A program made the translations under genes and the position numbers. The notes under the pieces are model-generated. The model did not search any database, was not told the DNA's origin, and saw nothing but the letters and a program-made list of their open reading frames with translations. From Ardenticatenaceae bacterium (lineage in GTDB: Bacteria > Chloroflexota > Anaerolineae > Promineifilales > Promineifilaceae), in NCBI GenBank assembly GCA_020634235.1, contig JACKCB010000001.1, forward strand, positions 682,001-746,000: a stretch of 64,000 bases of DNA. Direction: 5' to 3'. Shown one piece after another: positions 52,207 to 60,320 of this stretch. Position 1 is the first letter of the stretch. The number at the start of each line of letters is the position of its first letter.

Positions 52207-53598
52207 ATGAACCTAACCACAACCTCCGCGCCCACCGGCACTGCACCCGGCCCCAAGAACAGTTTCCCGCTGGGCAATCTGCGCGCCTTTCGGGCCGATC
52301 CCCTCCAGTTTGTCTACCAGTGCGCCGGCAAATACGGCGATCTGGCCGGTGTTGACATGGGCCCGCGCACCCTGTTCATCGCCTCCCACCCCGAACTGGC
52401 CCAGGAAGTCCTGGTCAACCAGCGCGAAACCTACATCAAGATGCAGCGCCCGGATGGCAAGCCCGTAGGCCTACAACTCATTCTGGGCAATGGACTGGTC
52501 ACCAACACCGACCCGGCCTCCTGGCTGGTACAGCGCCGCATGATGCAGCCCATGTTCCACCGCCGCGAAATTGCAGCCATGGGCGGCAAGATTCAGGCCG
52601 CCGGGCAGCGACTGCTCGCCAACTGGCAAACCGCACCCCGGCCGGGGGAGCCCATCAACGTCGCCCAGGAAATGATGCAGGTCACCCTGGACATCATCAC
52701 CAGCACCATGTTCAGCGCCAACGTCCTGGCCCAGGCCAGCGAAGTCGGCCCGGCCGTCAGCACCGCCGCCCACTTCACCTTCGGCCGCGAGACAAATCCC
52801 TTTAGCCTGCCGCTGAGCTGGCCCACGCCGGCCAACCGGCGCTTTGCCCAGGCCCGCGAATACCTGGACGGCCTCATCTACCGCCTGATTGAGGAGCGGC
52901 GCACCTCCGGGCAGCAGTTTGGCGACCTGCTAGATATGCTGCTCGCCGCCCAGGATGAGGAAACCGGCCGGGGCATGAGCGACCAGCAGTTGCGTGACGA
53001 AGTGATCACCATCTTCGCCGCCGGGCATGAGACAACCTCCAACGCCCTTAGCTGGACCTGGCACCTGCTGGCCCAACACCCCCACGTGCGGCAGCGGCTG
53101 CAAAAAGAGCTGGACGACGTGCTGGGTGGGCGCACCCCCGGCGTGGAGGACCTGGCTGCCCTACCCTACACCCAGGCGGTCCTGGAGGAGTCCTTGCGCA
53201 TCTGCCCCCCCGTGCCGGCAGTGCCGCGGCAAGCGGCCCATGATACAGTGTTGGCGGGCTTCCCCATCCCGGCCGGGAGCCGGATCATCGTCTCCATCTA
53301 CAACATCCATCGCCACCCCGCCTGCTGGCCCGACCCCGAAACCTTCAATCCGGAACGCTTCTTGCCCGGCCACCCCGAACGCCCCCACCGCCTGGCCTTC
53401 ATGCCCTTCGGGGCCGGGCCACGGCTGTGCATCGGCAACCACCTGGCCATGATCGAAGGCACCCTACTGCTGGCAATGATCGCCCAAAAATACGAGCTAG
53501 AGCCAGTGCCCGGCCACCCGGTGGTGCCGGAAGTCGCCATTACCCTGCGGCCCAAATACGGCCTGCTGATGACGCGCAGAGCGCGTGGGGCACATTAG
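52207..53598 (+). CDS. Cytochrome P450
   Basis: 463 residues. I-helix oxygen-binding FAAGHETTSNALSW (~270), K-helix ExxR in EESLRICPPVPAV (~327), and the haem-thiolate loop FMPFGAGPRLCIGNHLAM (Cys ~410). There is no N-terminal membrane anchor, so it is soluble, as is usual in bacteria. It would need electrons from a ferredoxin/reductase or equivalent; none is beside it. The substrate is unknown; the motif set resembles fatty-acid or xenobiotic hydroxylases. A good SD (AGGAG) precedes the ATG. Confidence 0.94.
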   Translation: MNLTTTSAPTGTAPGPKNSFPLGNLRAFRADPLQFVYQCAGKYGDLAGVDMGPRTLFIASHPELAQEVLVNQRETYIKMQRPDGKPVGLQLILGNGLVTNTDPASWLVQRRMMQPMFHRREIAAMGGKIQAAGQRLLANWQTAPRPGEPINVAQEMMQVTLDIITSTMFSANVLAQASEVGPAVSTAAHFTFGRETNPFSLPLSWPTPANRRFAQAREYLDGLIYRLIEERRTSGQQFGDLLDMLLAAQDEETGRGMSDQQLRDEVITIFAAGHETTSNALSWTWHLLAQHPHVRQRLQKELDDVLGGRTPGVEDLAALPYTQAVLEESLRICPPVPAVPRQAAHDTVLAGFPIPAGSRIIVSIYNIHRHPACWPDPETFNPERFLPGHPERPHRLAFMPFGAGPRLCIGNHLAMIEGTLLLAMIAQKYELEPVPGHPVVPEVAITLRPKYGLLMTRRARGAH

Positions 53599-53619
53599 CG
53601 CAAGAAGGGGGTGCGAACA

Positions 53620-53649
53620 GGGGCGGATTCGCAAAGCTGAATCCGCCCC
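53620..53649. terminator. Hairpin between convergent P450 and mrp genes
   Basis: Perfect 11-bp stem GGGGCGGATTC / GAATCCGCCCC with an 8-nt loop (GCAAAGCT), 10 bp from one stop and 22 bp from the other. No U-tract. Confidence 0.65.
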
Positions 53650-53659
53650 CGTCTAGTGC

Positions 53660-54736
53660 TTAGCCAATCATCTGAATGGGGATGAAGTCAGTCTGGCTGG
53701 CCAGGGTGAGCACGCTGACCCGCGCAGCAACAGCCTGCGCCATGGCGGCCATCGCTTGCCCGGCCGGGGAGTCCGGATGCGTTACGACGACCGGCTCGCC
53801 AATATCCCCACCAATGCGCACATTGGCATCCAGGGGGATCGAGCCAATGAAAGGCACGCGCAGCGTCTCGGCCAGCCGCTGGCCCGCGCCCGTGCCAAAG
53901 AACTCGCCGCTCATATTCTCCACCACGCCGATAATGGGCACATCCAGCTTCTCAAACATCTTCAGCCCGCGCATGGCATCGGCTGCGGCCACCTCCATCG
54001 GCTGGGTCACAATCAGCGCCCCGCTCAGCGGAATCGCCTGCGCCAGCGACAACTGGGCGTCCCCGGTACCCGGCGGCAAATCAATCACCAGGTAATCCAG
54101 CTCCCCCCAGGCCACGTCGGTCAGCAACTGGCGAATGGCACTATGCAGCATGGGGCCGCGCCACACCAGCGGCTGGTCCGGCTTTACCAGGAACCCGGTG
54201 GAGATGAATTTCACGCCAAACGCCTCGGCCGGGACCATCTTGCGGTCACGCGGCGGCGGCATCTGGTCAATCCCCATCATCATCGGGATGTTGGGGCCAA
54301 GAATATCCGCATCTAGCAGCCCCACGCGGGCACCCGCCTGGGCCAGGGCAATGGCCAGGTTCACCGAGATGGTGGATTTGCCCACCCCGCCTTTGCCACT
54401 GGAAACAGCGATGGTATTGCGGAACAACTGCCCCACCTGCGTGTTTATCCGGCGGTCAGACGGCACGTTAGCATCGAACTTAATCGCTATCTCGCCAATG
54501 CCGTCCACCCTGGCCAGCGCCGCCCGCGCATCCCCTTCCATTTTGCCGCGCAAGGGGCAGGCCGGCGTGGTCAGCATGATGGTGAAGCTGACGTTGCTGT
54601 CCTCAACCTTCAGGTCGCGCACCATGTTGAGCGACACCAGGTCACGGTGCAGCTCTGGTTCTATCACGGTTGAAAGCGCAGCGAGCACGTTCTCTTCACT
54701 CACACCCATTTTGTCGCCTTTATTCTTACCAAGCAT
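53660..54736 (-). CDS. mrp: Mrp/ApbC/Ind1-family Fe-S cluster carrier ATPase
   Basis: 358 residues from the ATG at 54736, which has GGAG 5 nt upstream. N-terminal MIP18/DUF59 domain (NVLAALSTVIEPELHRDLVS; ILTTPACPLRGKMEGD-like, with one Cys) ~1-100, then a ParA/MinD-like P-loop domain: Walker A SSGKGGVGKSTISVNLAIAL (~115), DADILGPNIPMMMG, YLVIDLPPGTGDAQ. The C-terminal CxxC of most Mrp proteins is not apparent (the segment reads IGVVENMSGEFFGTGAGQ), so cluster ligation may differ. The family assembles or transfers Fe-S clusters; the human member Ind1/NUBPL serves complex I. It lies directly after the nuo genes on the same strand. Confidence 0.88.
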   Translation of the reverse strand: MLGKNKGDKMGVSEENVLAALSTVIEPELHRDLVSLNMVRDLKVEDSNVSFTIMLTTPACPLRGKMEGDARAALARVDGIGEIAIKFDANVPSDRRINTQVGQLFRNTIAVSSGKGGVGKSTISVNLAIALAQAGARVGLLDADILGPNIPMMMGIDQMPPPRDRKMVPAEAFGVKFISTGFLVKPDQPLVWRGPMLHSAIRQLLTDVAWGELDYLVIDLPPGTGDAQLSLAQAIPLSGALIVTQPMEVAAADAMRGLKMFEKLDVPIIGVVENMSGEFFGTGAGQRLAETLRVPFIGSIPLDANVRIGGDIGEPVVVTHPDSPAGQAMAAMAQAVAARVSVLTLASQTDFIPIQMIG

Positions 54737-54760
54737 GTGATCTCCAATAGTTATTAGCAA

Positions 54761-54790
54761 ATTGAGATTGGCGGCAAGGCCAATCTCAAT
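54761..54790 (-). terminator. 12-bp perfect hairpin between nuoI and mrp
   Basis: ATTGAGATTGGC and GCCAATCTCAAT with a 6-nt loop. It sits 24 bp before the mrp start and lacks a strong U-tract, so it may be an attenuator or RNA-processing hairpin rather than a full terminator. A second dyad (GCGACTG / CAGTCGC) lies at 54817-54838. Confidence 0.5.
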
Positions 54791-54878
54791 CTCGTCTGTT
54801 CATTCTCGATTACAGTGCGACTGACATGAGCCAGTCGCCAGAGACCCGGCCGGGTCGCCAACCAATACCAATCGCCGT

Positions 54879-55571
54879 TTAGCTGCCGTAGTAAGCACCC
54901 TGGTAATAAAGCTCCTGCTGGTGCTCCTCACTGAGCGACGGCGCTTCTTCATCGCCATCCTTAGATTTGCGCTTACCCTTCAACGACTCCTTCAAGTTGC
55001 GCGCCGCCGCCTCCGCTTCTGCCTTGTTAGGGGCAGTGCTTTGCCAATAGCTCAGCGGCTTGCTCAGGCGCGTCTTGTCGTGAATGTGGGCCGTGGTGCG
55101 GTCATAACTGGCCAGCTCATAATCATGGTCCAGCTTGATGGCATCGAAGGGGCAAAACTCGGCACAGAAGCCACAATTCATACAAATATCAATGTCGATA
55201 TAGAACTGCTCCGGCTCCGGCTTAGGCCGGCCATTGGGCTGCGTGCCCCGCACAATCCAAATGCACTGGGGCGGACAAACCTTGGCACAGATGCCACAAG
55301 AAGTACACCAGTCGTGGCCCCACAACTGCCCCGGCTCCGGCGCGTCGGTCACCAGGAACGGCACAAAACGAAAGCGCTCCGGGACCGATAGCTTCTCTTC
55401 CGGGTAGTTCACGGTAATCGCGCCGGTCGTCGCCAGGCTCTGGCGCACCTTTAAGGCCTCGTCGTTATAGTAGCGGCCACCCTGAGACATCCACTTGATG
55501 TCATCCAGGTAGGTATTCACAAAATGTCGCATCGTAACGGCCATGCCTTTGAGAATGCCAAGTCCGTACAT
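54879..55571 (-). CDS. nuoI: NADH-quinone oxidoreductase subunit I (two 4Fe-4S clusters)
   Basis: 230 residues from the ATG at 55571, with GGAG 5 nt upstream. Both clusters are complete: CTSCGICAKVCPPQC (N6a) and CMNCGFCAEFCPFD (N6b). The upstream part (LKVRQSLATTGAITVNYPEE) is the usual N-terminal membrane-facing helix region; the C-terminal ~70 residues are a Lys/Glu-rich tail longer than in E. coli NuoI. It carries electrons from the NADH arm to the quinone module of complex I. It is the last gene of nuoB-nuoCD-nuoI, 50 bp after nuoCD. Confidence 0.93.
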   Translation of the reverse strand: MYGLGILKGMAVTMRHFVNTYLDDIKWMSQGGRYYNDEALKVRQSLATTGAITVNYPEEKLSVPERFRFVPFLVTDAPEPGQLWGHDWCTSCGICAKVCPPQCIWIVRGTQPNGRPKPEPEQFYIDIDICMNCGFCAEFCPFDAIKLDHDYELASYDRTTAHIHDKTRLSKPLSYWQSTAPNKAEAEAAARNLKESLKGKRKSKDGDEEAPSLSEEHQQELYYQGAYYGS

Positions 55572-55621
55572 AGTCACTCCTGTAAGAATGTGGGGCGAGC
55601 TGAATAAGCGCCCAACAACGG

Positions 55622-57427
55622 TTAACGGTCCACTTCGCCCAAAACGATGTCGATACTGCCCAAGATTGCCACGATGTCGGCCACCTTATGCCCGATGGAC
55701 ATGGGGCCAAGCGCCATCAGGTTGATGAAGCTGGGCGCCCGCACGTGATAGCGGTCCGGGTTGGCACCCCGGCGCTGGGCGGTGATGTAATATCCCAGCT
55801 CACCCTTCGGATTTTCTACCCGGCCGTAAGCATCGCCGCCCTGGGGCATACGAATAGCATATTGCGGCTTGCCATCGACCACAGGTGCGCCCTTGGTTGC
55901 CTTCAGGTGGGGCAGCACCTGCTTAACGATCCGGATGCTCTGGTAAATCTCGTCCAGCCGGATCAGGTAGCGATCATAGATGTCGCCGTTGTAGCGAACG
56001 GCCACGTCAAAGTCGAGGTGCTCGTAGTAGGAATAGGGTTCGGCACGGCGCACGTCGTAGGGGACACCGCTGGCGCGCAGCAGAGGCCCGGCCGTGCTGA
56101 GAGCAATGGCATCTTCCAGAGACAGGTAGCCCACGCCAATGCTGCGGGCACGCATAATCTCGTTGTTGGTGATGAGGGTTTCGAACTCTTCCAGCGCACG
56201 CGGCAGCCTGTCATAAACCAGCTCGTGCAGGAATTCCATGGTTGGCTGGGTGCGGACGTGGGTAGGCAAGTCATAGGCCACACCCCCAAAGCGCATGTAG
56301 TTGCACATCATGCGTGACCCGGCCGTGGCTTCAAACAGGTCCAGAATCAATTCACGCTCGATGTACAGGTAAAGCATGGGCGTTTGCAGCGCGCCCAGGT
56401 CATTGAGCAAGAAGCCCAAGGCCCAGGCATGGTTGACGATACGGGTCAGCTCCACCATGAGGATGCGGATCCATTCGGCTCGTTCAGGCACCTGGGAACC
56501 CAGCAGCTTCTCAACGGCCAACACGTAGCCGTGGTTGTTGCCCATAGAGCAGAGATAATCGAGGCGGTCTGTGTAGGGAATGTTTTGAATGAAGGTGTTG
56601 CGTTCGCCGATTTTCTCGTGGTTGCGGTGCAGGTAGCCCATCACCGGGTCTAGTTTCAGCACCGTCTCGCCGTCCAGGGTAACCACCATGCGGAAGACGC
56701 CATGGGTAGAAGGGTGCTGCGGCCCCATGTTGACGGTGACTTTGTCAGTTTTGAGGCCAGGGGTGGCGTCACGAGAGAGGGTGACTCCGGCGTAAATTTC
56801 GGCTTCGGTGTCAAAGTCGATGCTGTCGGGCCGCCACCCGGCCGGGTACTGCACATTCTTGCCATACGGATTGCGGTCCTCAGCGCGGAACACCTCACCC
56901 CCCGGCCAGCGGCTGCCAAACGGCTTGTTCGGCTCTTCGTAGAAAGGCTCCTTCCAATCCTTGCGCAGCGGGTGCCCTTCAAAACCGTCCCACATCAAAA
57001 TGCGGCGCAGGTCGGGGTGACCGGCAAAGCGAATGCCAAAGAGGTCCCAAATCTCCCGTTCCTGAAAATCGGCACCAGGCCAGGTGGGGGTTAGCGAGGG
57101 GACCACCGGCTCATCGCGGTCGACCTGCACCTTGAGCACCAGCGCGCTGCCCCCCTGGTCAATGCTGTAAGTGTGGTAGACGACTTCCATCTTGTTTTCG
57201 TCGATGAGGTCCACCCCGGTGACGCTGGACAGGTAATTGAAGCCCAGTTCCTGGCGTGCATACTCGGCCACTTCGACAATCTTGTCGGCGGGGACCATGA
57301 CGCCGGTGTAACCCGGCCGGGGATCATCCTGCAGCGCTTCGGGGTACTTTTCTTTCAAACGCGCCACCGCCGTCGCGACAGGGTCTACACTCACGGCCGG
57401 GGCATCTTCAATGACGATATCGCTCAT
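55622..57427 (-). CDS. nuoCD: Fused NADH-quinone oxidoreductase subunits C and D
   Basis: 601 residues. The C (30-kDa) domain spans ~1-175: FNYLSSVTGVDLIDENKMEV, FQEREIWDLFGIRFAGHPDL and GFEGHPLRKDWKEPF. The D (49-kDa) domain starts at ~225: NMGPQHPSTHGVFRMVVTLD, YLHRNHEKIGERNTFIQNIP, GSRMMCNYMRFGGVAYDLP and LMALGPMSIGHKVADIVAI near the end. The C-D fusion is known from E. coli and several other lineages. D with NuoB forms the quinone-reduction site. The stop is 50 bp before nuoI and the start is 18 bp after nuoB. Confidence 0.95.
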   Translation of the reverse strand: MSDIVIEDAPAVSVDPVATAVARLKEKYPEALQDDPRPGYTGVMVPADKIVEVAEYARQELGFNYLSSVTGVDLIDENKMEVVYHTYSIDQGGSALVLKVQVDRDEPVVPSLTPTWPGADFQEREIWDLFGIRFAGHPDLRRILMWDGFEGHPLRKDWKEPFYEEPNKPFGSRWPGGEVFRAEDRNPYGKNVQYPAGWRPDSIDFDTEAEIYAGVTLSRDATPGLKTDKVTVNMGPQHPSTHGVFRMVVTLDGETVLKLDPVMGYLHRNHEKIGERNTFIQNIPYTDRLDYLCSMGNNHGYVLAVEKLLGSQVPERAEWIRILMVELTRIVNHAWALGFLLNDLGALQTPMLYLYIERELILDLFEATAGSRMMCNYMRFGGVAYDLPTHVRTQPTMEFLHELVYDRLPRALEEFETLITNNEIMRARSIGVGYLSLEDAIALSTAGPLLRASGVPYDVRRAEPYSYYEHLDFDVAVRYNGDIYDRYLIRLDEIYQSIRIVKQVLPHLKATKGAPVVDGKPQYAIRMPQGGDAYGRVENPKGELGYYITAQRRGANPDRYHVRAPSFINLMALGPMSIGHKVADIVAILGSIDIVLGEVDR

Positions 57428-57445
57428 GACCTACTCTTCCTTCCC

Positions 57446-58099
57446 TTAAGCCGCAGCGGCCGCTTCAATCTCCGGCTCAGGCTGCACCTTCTCGGCTTCT
57501 GTCCGAATCTTGTCCAGTTGGCGCAAATCCACCAGGTCAGGCCCCAACACCGGGATCGGCACCACCTCACCCGGTGTATCCTTGCGGTACCAGGGCACCG
57601 TCAAAATCGACTGGTGGTCAATCTTCTCTTGCAGGGCGATCAAGCCGTTGATGAGCGCCTGCGGCGTGGGAGGGCAGCCGGGCACGTACACATCAACCGG
57701 GATGAACTTGTCGATGCCATCCACGACGTTATAGCCTTCCTTGAAAGGACCCCCGCCGCTGGCACATGCGCCCATGCTCAACACGTAGCGCGGTTCCGGC
57801 ATCTGGTTGTACAACCGGACAATCGTCGGCACCATCTTTTTGGTCACCGTGCCCGACACAATCATCAGGTCCGACTGGCGTGGTGTAGCCCGGAACACTT
57901 CCATGCCAAAGCGCGCCAGGTCATACCGGCTGGCCGCGGTGCAAATCATCTCAATGGCACAGCAGGCCAAACCAAAAACCATGGGCCAGACGGAGTTACG
58001 CCGGGACCAGTTGTAAACAGTGTTAAGGCTGGTGATGAATACGTTGTTGGCTAGCTCGTCAGGTACGGGGATAGCAGACGAAAGGGCGTCTGTCGTCAT
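57446..58099 (-). CDS. nuoB: NADH-quinone oxidoreductase subunit B
   Basis: 217 residues. It binds cluster N2 through the tandem cysteines in VFGLACCAIEMICTAASRYD, the Cys in YVLSMGACASGGGPF and the Cys in DVYVPGCPPTPQALINGL; all are present. DLARFGMEVFRATPRQSDLM is the conserved family segment. The C-terminal ~45 residues are an extension rich in Glu/Ala after the usual end. The ATG overlaps the IscX stop by four bases (ATGA). nuoA, nuoH and the other membrane or NADH-arm genes are not in this window. Confidence 0.95.
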   Translation of the reverse strand: MTTDALSSAIPVPDELANNVFITSLNTVYNWSRRNSVWPMVFGLACCAIEMICTAASRYDLARFGMEVFRATPRQSDLMIVSGTVTKKMVPTIVRLYNQMPEPRYVLSMGACASGGGPFKEGYNVVDGIDKFIPVDVYVPGCPPTPQALINGLIALQEKIDHQSILTVPWYRKDTPGEVVPIPVLGPDLVDLRQLDKIRTEAEKVQPEPEIEAAAAA

Positions 58100-58332
58100 A
58101 GATCTGTCGCCTCCTCAAACCACACAATTTGGATATCCTGCAAAATACGCTCTGTGACCAGGGCGGGATCGTCCCGGAAGCCCGGCAGGGCAATGACCAG
58201 GCTGGCCAGTTGGTGCAGGCCAACAAACTCTGGTTGCAGTTCTGGGTGAAATTCCATCAACGAGACCGCAATGGCATACGTGGCATCCCAGTAAAGTTCC
58301 AGGCCCGGATCACTGTCAGCAGAGGCATCCAT
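58096..58332 (-). CDS. iscX: IscX-family Fe-S assembly protein
   Basis: 78 residues, acidic. IscX hallmarks are present: YWDATYAIAVSLMEFHPEL (helix), GLHQLASLVIALPGF (the 'LHxWV..LpgF' segment), DDPALVTERILQDIQ and IVWFEEATDL. IscX is a small acidic, frataxin-like regulator of the cysteine desulfurase IscS and usually sits beside fdx in isc operons; here no isc gene is in view and it starts a complex I operon. The ATG has no clear SD; a candidate promoter lies at 58378-58407. Confidence 0.87.
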   Translation of the reverse strand: MDASADSDPGLELYWDATYAIAVSLMEFHPELQPEFVGLHQLASLVIALPGFRDDPALVTERILQDIQIVWFEEATDL

Positions 58333-58377
58333 GCAGGTTTAACTTTTATGCCACAAGAATTGTGAAAGTCGCTGGGT

Positions 58378-58407
58378 ATGATACAACAAAGTTTGGGACA
58401 GGTCGAA
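58378..58407 (-). promoter_or_regulatory. Candidate promoter of the iscX-nuo operon
   Basis: Minus strand TTCGAC (58402-58407), 18-bp spacer, TATCAT (58378-58383); leader ~45 nt. Confidence 0.42.
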
Positions 58408-58560
58408 TGAAATAATGAGGAAATTCACAATCGGCAGGCCCCCGGCCGGGGCACTTAGAGCCAGCGCTGCTTCCCGTTGCCGGCTGAAAACTACTTGCCC
58501 CCTCCCCGGCCGGGAGCCTTCAGGTATAATGCCAGCCAAACACAACGGAAACAACCACCT

Positions 58561-58986
58561 ATGACCAGCAAAGCCCTACACACCCTACTTCGCCTGTCCC
58601 TCGCCTTCATCTGGCTATGGACCGGCCTTGTCGTCCTCTTTCTGGCCCCCATGGCCGACAGCCTGGCCCTCATCGCCCCCCTGGGGCTGCCCGAATGGCT
58701 CGCCACCTACCTCATCCAGGCCACCGCCATCTTCGAACTCTTCATGGGCATCGCCATGATCGCCAACTGGCGCGTACGCATTTGGGCTGCCGTGCAGATA
58801 TTCCTCATCATGGCCTTCACCCTCATCATCACCATCTTCCTGCCCGCGCAGTGGCTGCACCCCTTTGGCCCAATCAGCAAGAACATTCCCCTGCTAGCCG
58901 CCACCATCGTGCTCTACACCTGGGAAAAGCGCCGCGAACAGCGCGAAGACAACGTGTACAGCTTCCACAGCGACCTGGATGCCTGA
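58561..58986 (+). CDS. DoxX-like membrane protein
   Basis: 141 residues, four TM helices: LSLAFIWLWTGLVVLFLAPM, LATYLIQATAIFELFMGIAM, WAAVQIFLIMAFTLIITIFL and NIPLLAATIVLYTWEK. Composition, length and the LxLAFIWLWTGL start match DoxX-like (PF13781-type) proteins of unsettled function, sometimes linked to redox or sulfur metabolism. The ATG at 58561 has no strong SD; a GTG or upstream start would add 28 poor residues. A basic RREQREDN region ends the chain. It lies 68 bp upstream of the DUF3524 gene. Confidence 0.8.
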   Translation: MTSKALHTLLRLSLAFIWLWTGLVVLFLAPMADSLALIAPLGLPEWLATYLIQATAIFELFMGIAMIANWRVRIWAAVQIFLIMAFTLIITIFLPAQWLHPFGPISKNIPLLAATIVLYTWEKRREQREDNVYSFHSDLDA

Positions 58987-59053
58987 TGGGCAGCACCCCA
59001 GGCCGCCCGCTACACAGATGCCGGCCAGGCATCACGCCTGGCGACCAACCAGC

Positions 59054-60175
59054 ATGAGTGCCAAAATCCTCCTCATCTCCCCCTACCACGGCGGCAGCCA
59101 CCGGGCCTGGGCCACAGGCTACCAGCAATACAGCCAGCACCAGGTGCAACTGCTCACGCTGCCCGCCCGCTTCTGGAAATGGCGCATGCACGGCGGCGCG
59201 GTGACCCTGGCCCGCCAATACCTGGCCGAAAATCCCCGGCCGGACCTCATCCTGGCCACCGACATGCTCAACGTTACCACCTTCCTGGCTCTGACCCGGC
59301 CGGGGGTTCCCCTGCACCTCTACATGCACGAAAACCAGCTCACCTACCCCCTGCCGGCCAACAGCCACAGCGGCCCGATGCGCCGCCAAAAAGGCGAGCG
59401 CGATCTGCACTACGCCTTCATCAACTACGCCTCCATGCTGGCCGCAGACCACGTCCACTTCAACTCCGCCTACCACCGCCACACCTTTCTGGCCGAACTG
59501 CCCCGCTTCCTGCGCCACTTCCCTGAATACAACGAGCTAGACACCGTGGCCGAACTGGCAGCCAGGAGCAGCGTGCTGCCGGTGGGCTTGGACCTGGCCC
59601 GGCTAGCCCCGCCAGCCACCCCCGTGCCCCCGGCCGGGGCACCCCTCATCCTGTGGAACCAACGCTGGGAATATGATAAGAACCCGGCCGGGTTCTTCCA
59701 TGCCCTCTACACCATCGCCGCCGAGGGCATCCCCTTCCGCCTGGCCCTGTGCGGCGAAAACTTCCGCCGCCACCCCACCGAGTTCAACACCGCCCTAACC
59801 CGCCTGCGCGACCAGATCTGCCACGTTGGCTATGCCAATGAGGCCGACTACCGCCACCTGCTCCATGAAGCCGCCATCACCATCTCCACCGCCCACCACG
59901 AATTCTTCGGCATCAGCATCCTGGAAGCCATCGCCTGCCACACCTTCCCCATCCTACCCCACCGCCTCAGCTACCCCGAGCTTATCCCACCCCCATTTCA
60001 CCACCGCTGCCTGTATGAAAACCAGGGCGGACTGCTGCAGCGGCTGCGCTGGGCCTTAGCCAACCCGGCCGGGGCGGCCACCATCGCCACCCAGCTCGCC
60101 CAAACCGTCACCCGCTTCGACTGGGCCACCCTCGCCCCCGTCTACGATACCACCCTGATCCAGATGGCGGGATGA
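59054..60175 (+). CDS. DUF3524 glycosyltransferase (tRNA-queuosine mannosyltransferase-like)
   Basis: 373 residues from the ATG at 59054, chosen because the DUF3524 domain starts there (ILLISPYHGGSHRAWATGY); an upstream frame from 58979 adds 25 unlike residues. Further conserved parts: LILATDMLNVTTFLALTRPG, YMHENQLTYPL, HFNSAYHRHTFLAELPRFL and, in the C-terminal GT-B half, LILWNQRWEYDKNPAGFFHA and ISTAHHEFFGISILEAIA. The human member GTDC1/QTMAN mannosylates queuosine in tRNA-Asp; bacterial homologues are poorly studied. No queuosine gene is in the window, so the substrate is inferred from family only. Confidence 0.85.
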   Translation: MSAKILLISPYHGGSHRAWATGYQQYSQHQVQLLTLPARFWKWRMHGGAVTLARQYLAENPRPDLILATDMLNVTTFLALTRPGVPLHLYMHENQLTYPLPANSHSGPMRRQKGERDLHYAFINYASMLAADHVHFNSAYHRHTFLAELPRFLRHFPEYNELDTVAELAARSSVLPVGLDLARLAPPATPVPPAGAPLILWNQRWEYDKNPAGFFHALYTIAAEGIPFRLALCGENFRRHPTEFNTALTRLRDQICHVGYANEADYRHLLHEAAITISTAHHEFFGISILEAIACHTFPILPHRLSYPELIPPPFHHRCLYENQGGLLQRLRWALANPAGAATIATQLAQTVTRFDWATLAPVYDTTLIQMAG

Positions 60176-60177
60176 AA

Positions 60178-60201
60178 GGGTGAATGGGTGAATGGGTGAA
60201 T
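60178..60201 (+). repeat. GGGTGAAT x3 tandem repeat, quadruplex-capable
   Basis: Three perfect 8-nt units followed by GGGAGAA, giving four GGG runs with 5-nt spacers, starting 2 nt after the DUF3524 stop codon. Confidence 0.75.
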
Positions 60202-60246
60202 GGGAGAACCGTCCCCCCTGCCCCCCAGCCGCGCAATCCAGCAGGG

Positions 60247-60275
60247 TTGCTAGCACCGCTCAAGCGTGGGATAAT
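60247..60275 (+). promoter_or_regulatory. Promoter of the ATP-grasp gene
   Basis: TTGCTA (60247-60252), 17-bp spacer, GATAAT (60270-60275); start near 60282 and ~39 nt of leader. Confidence 0.6.
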
Positions 60276-60320
60276 GCCCACTGGCAAAACAGAGCCACAA
60301 ACCTGCCTGCGGAGTGAGAC

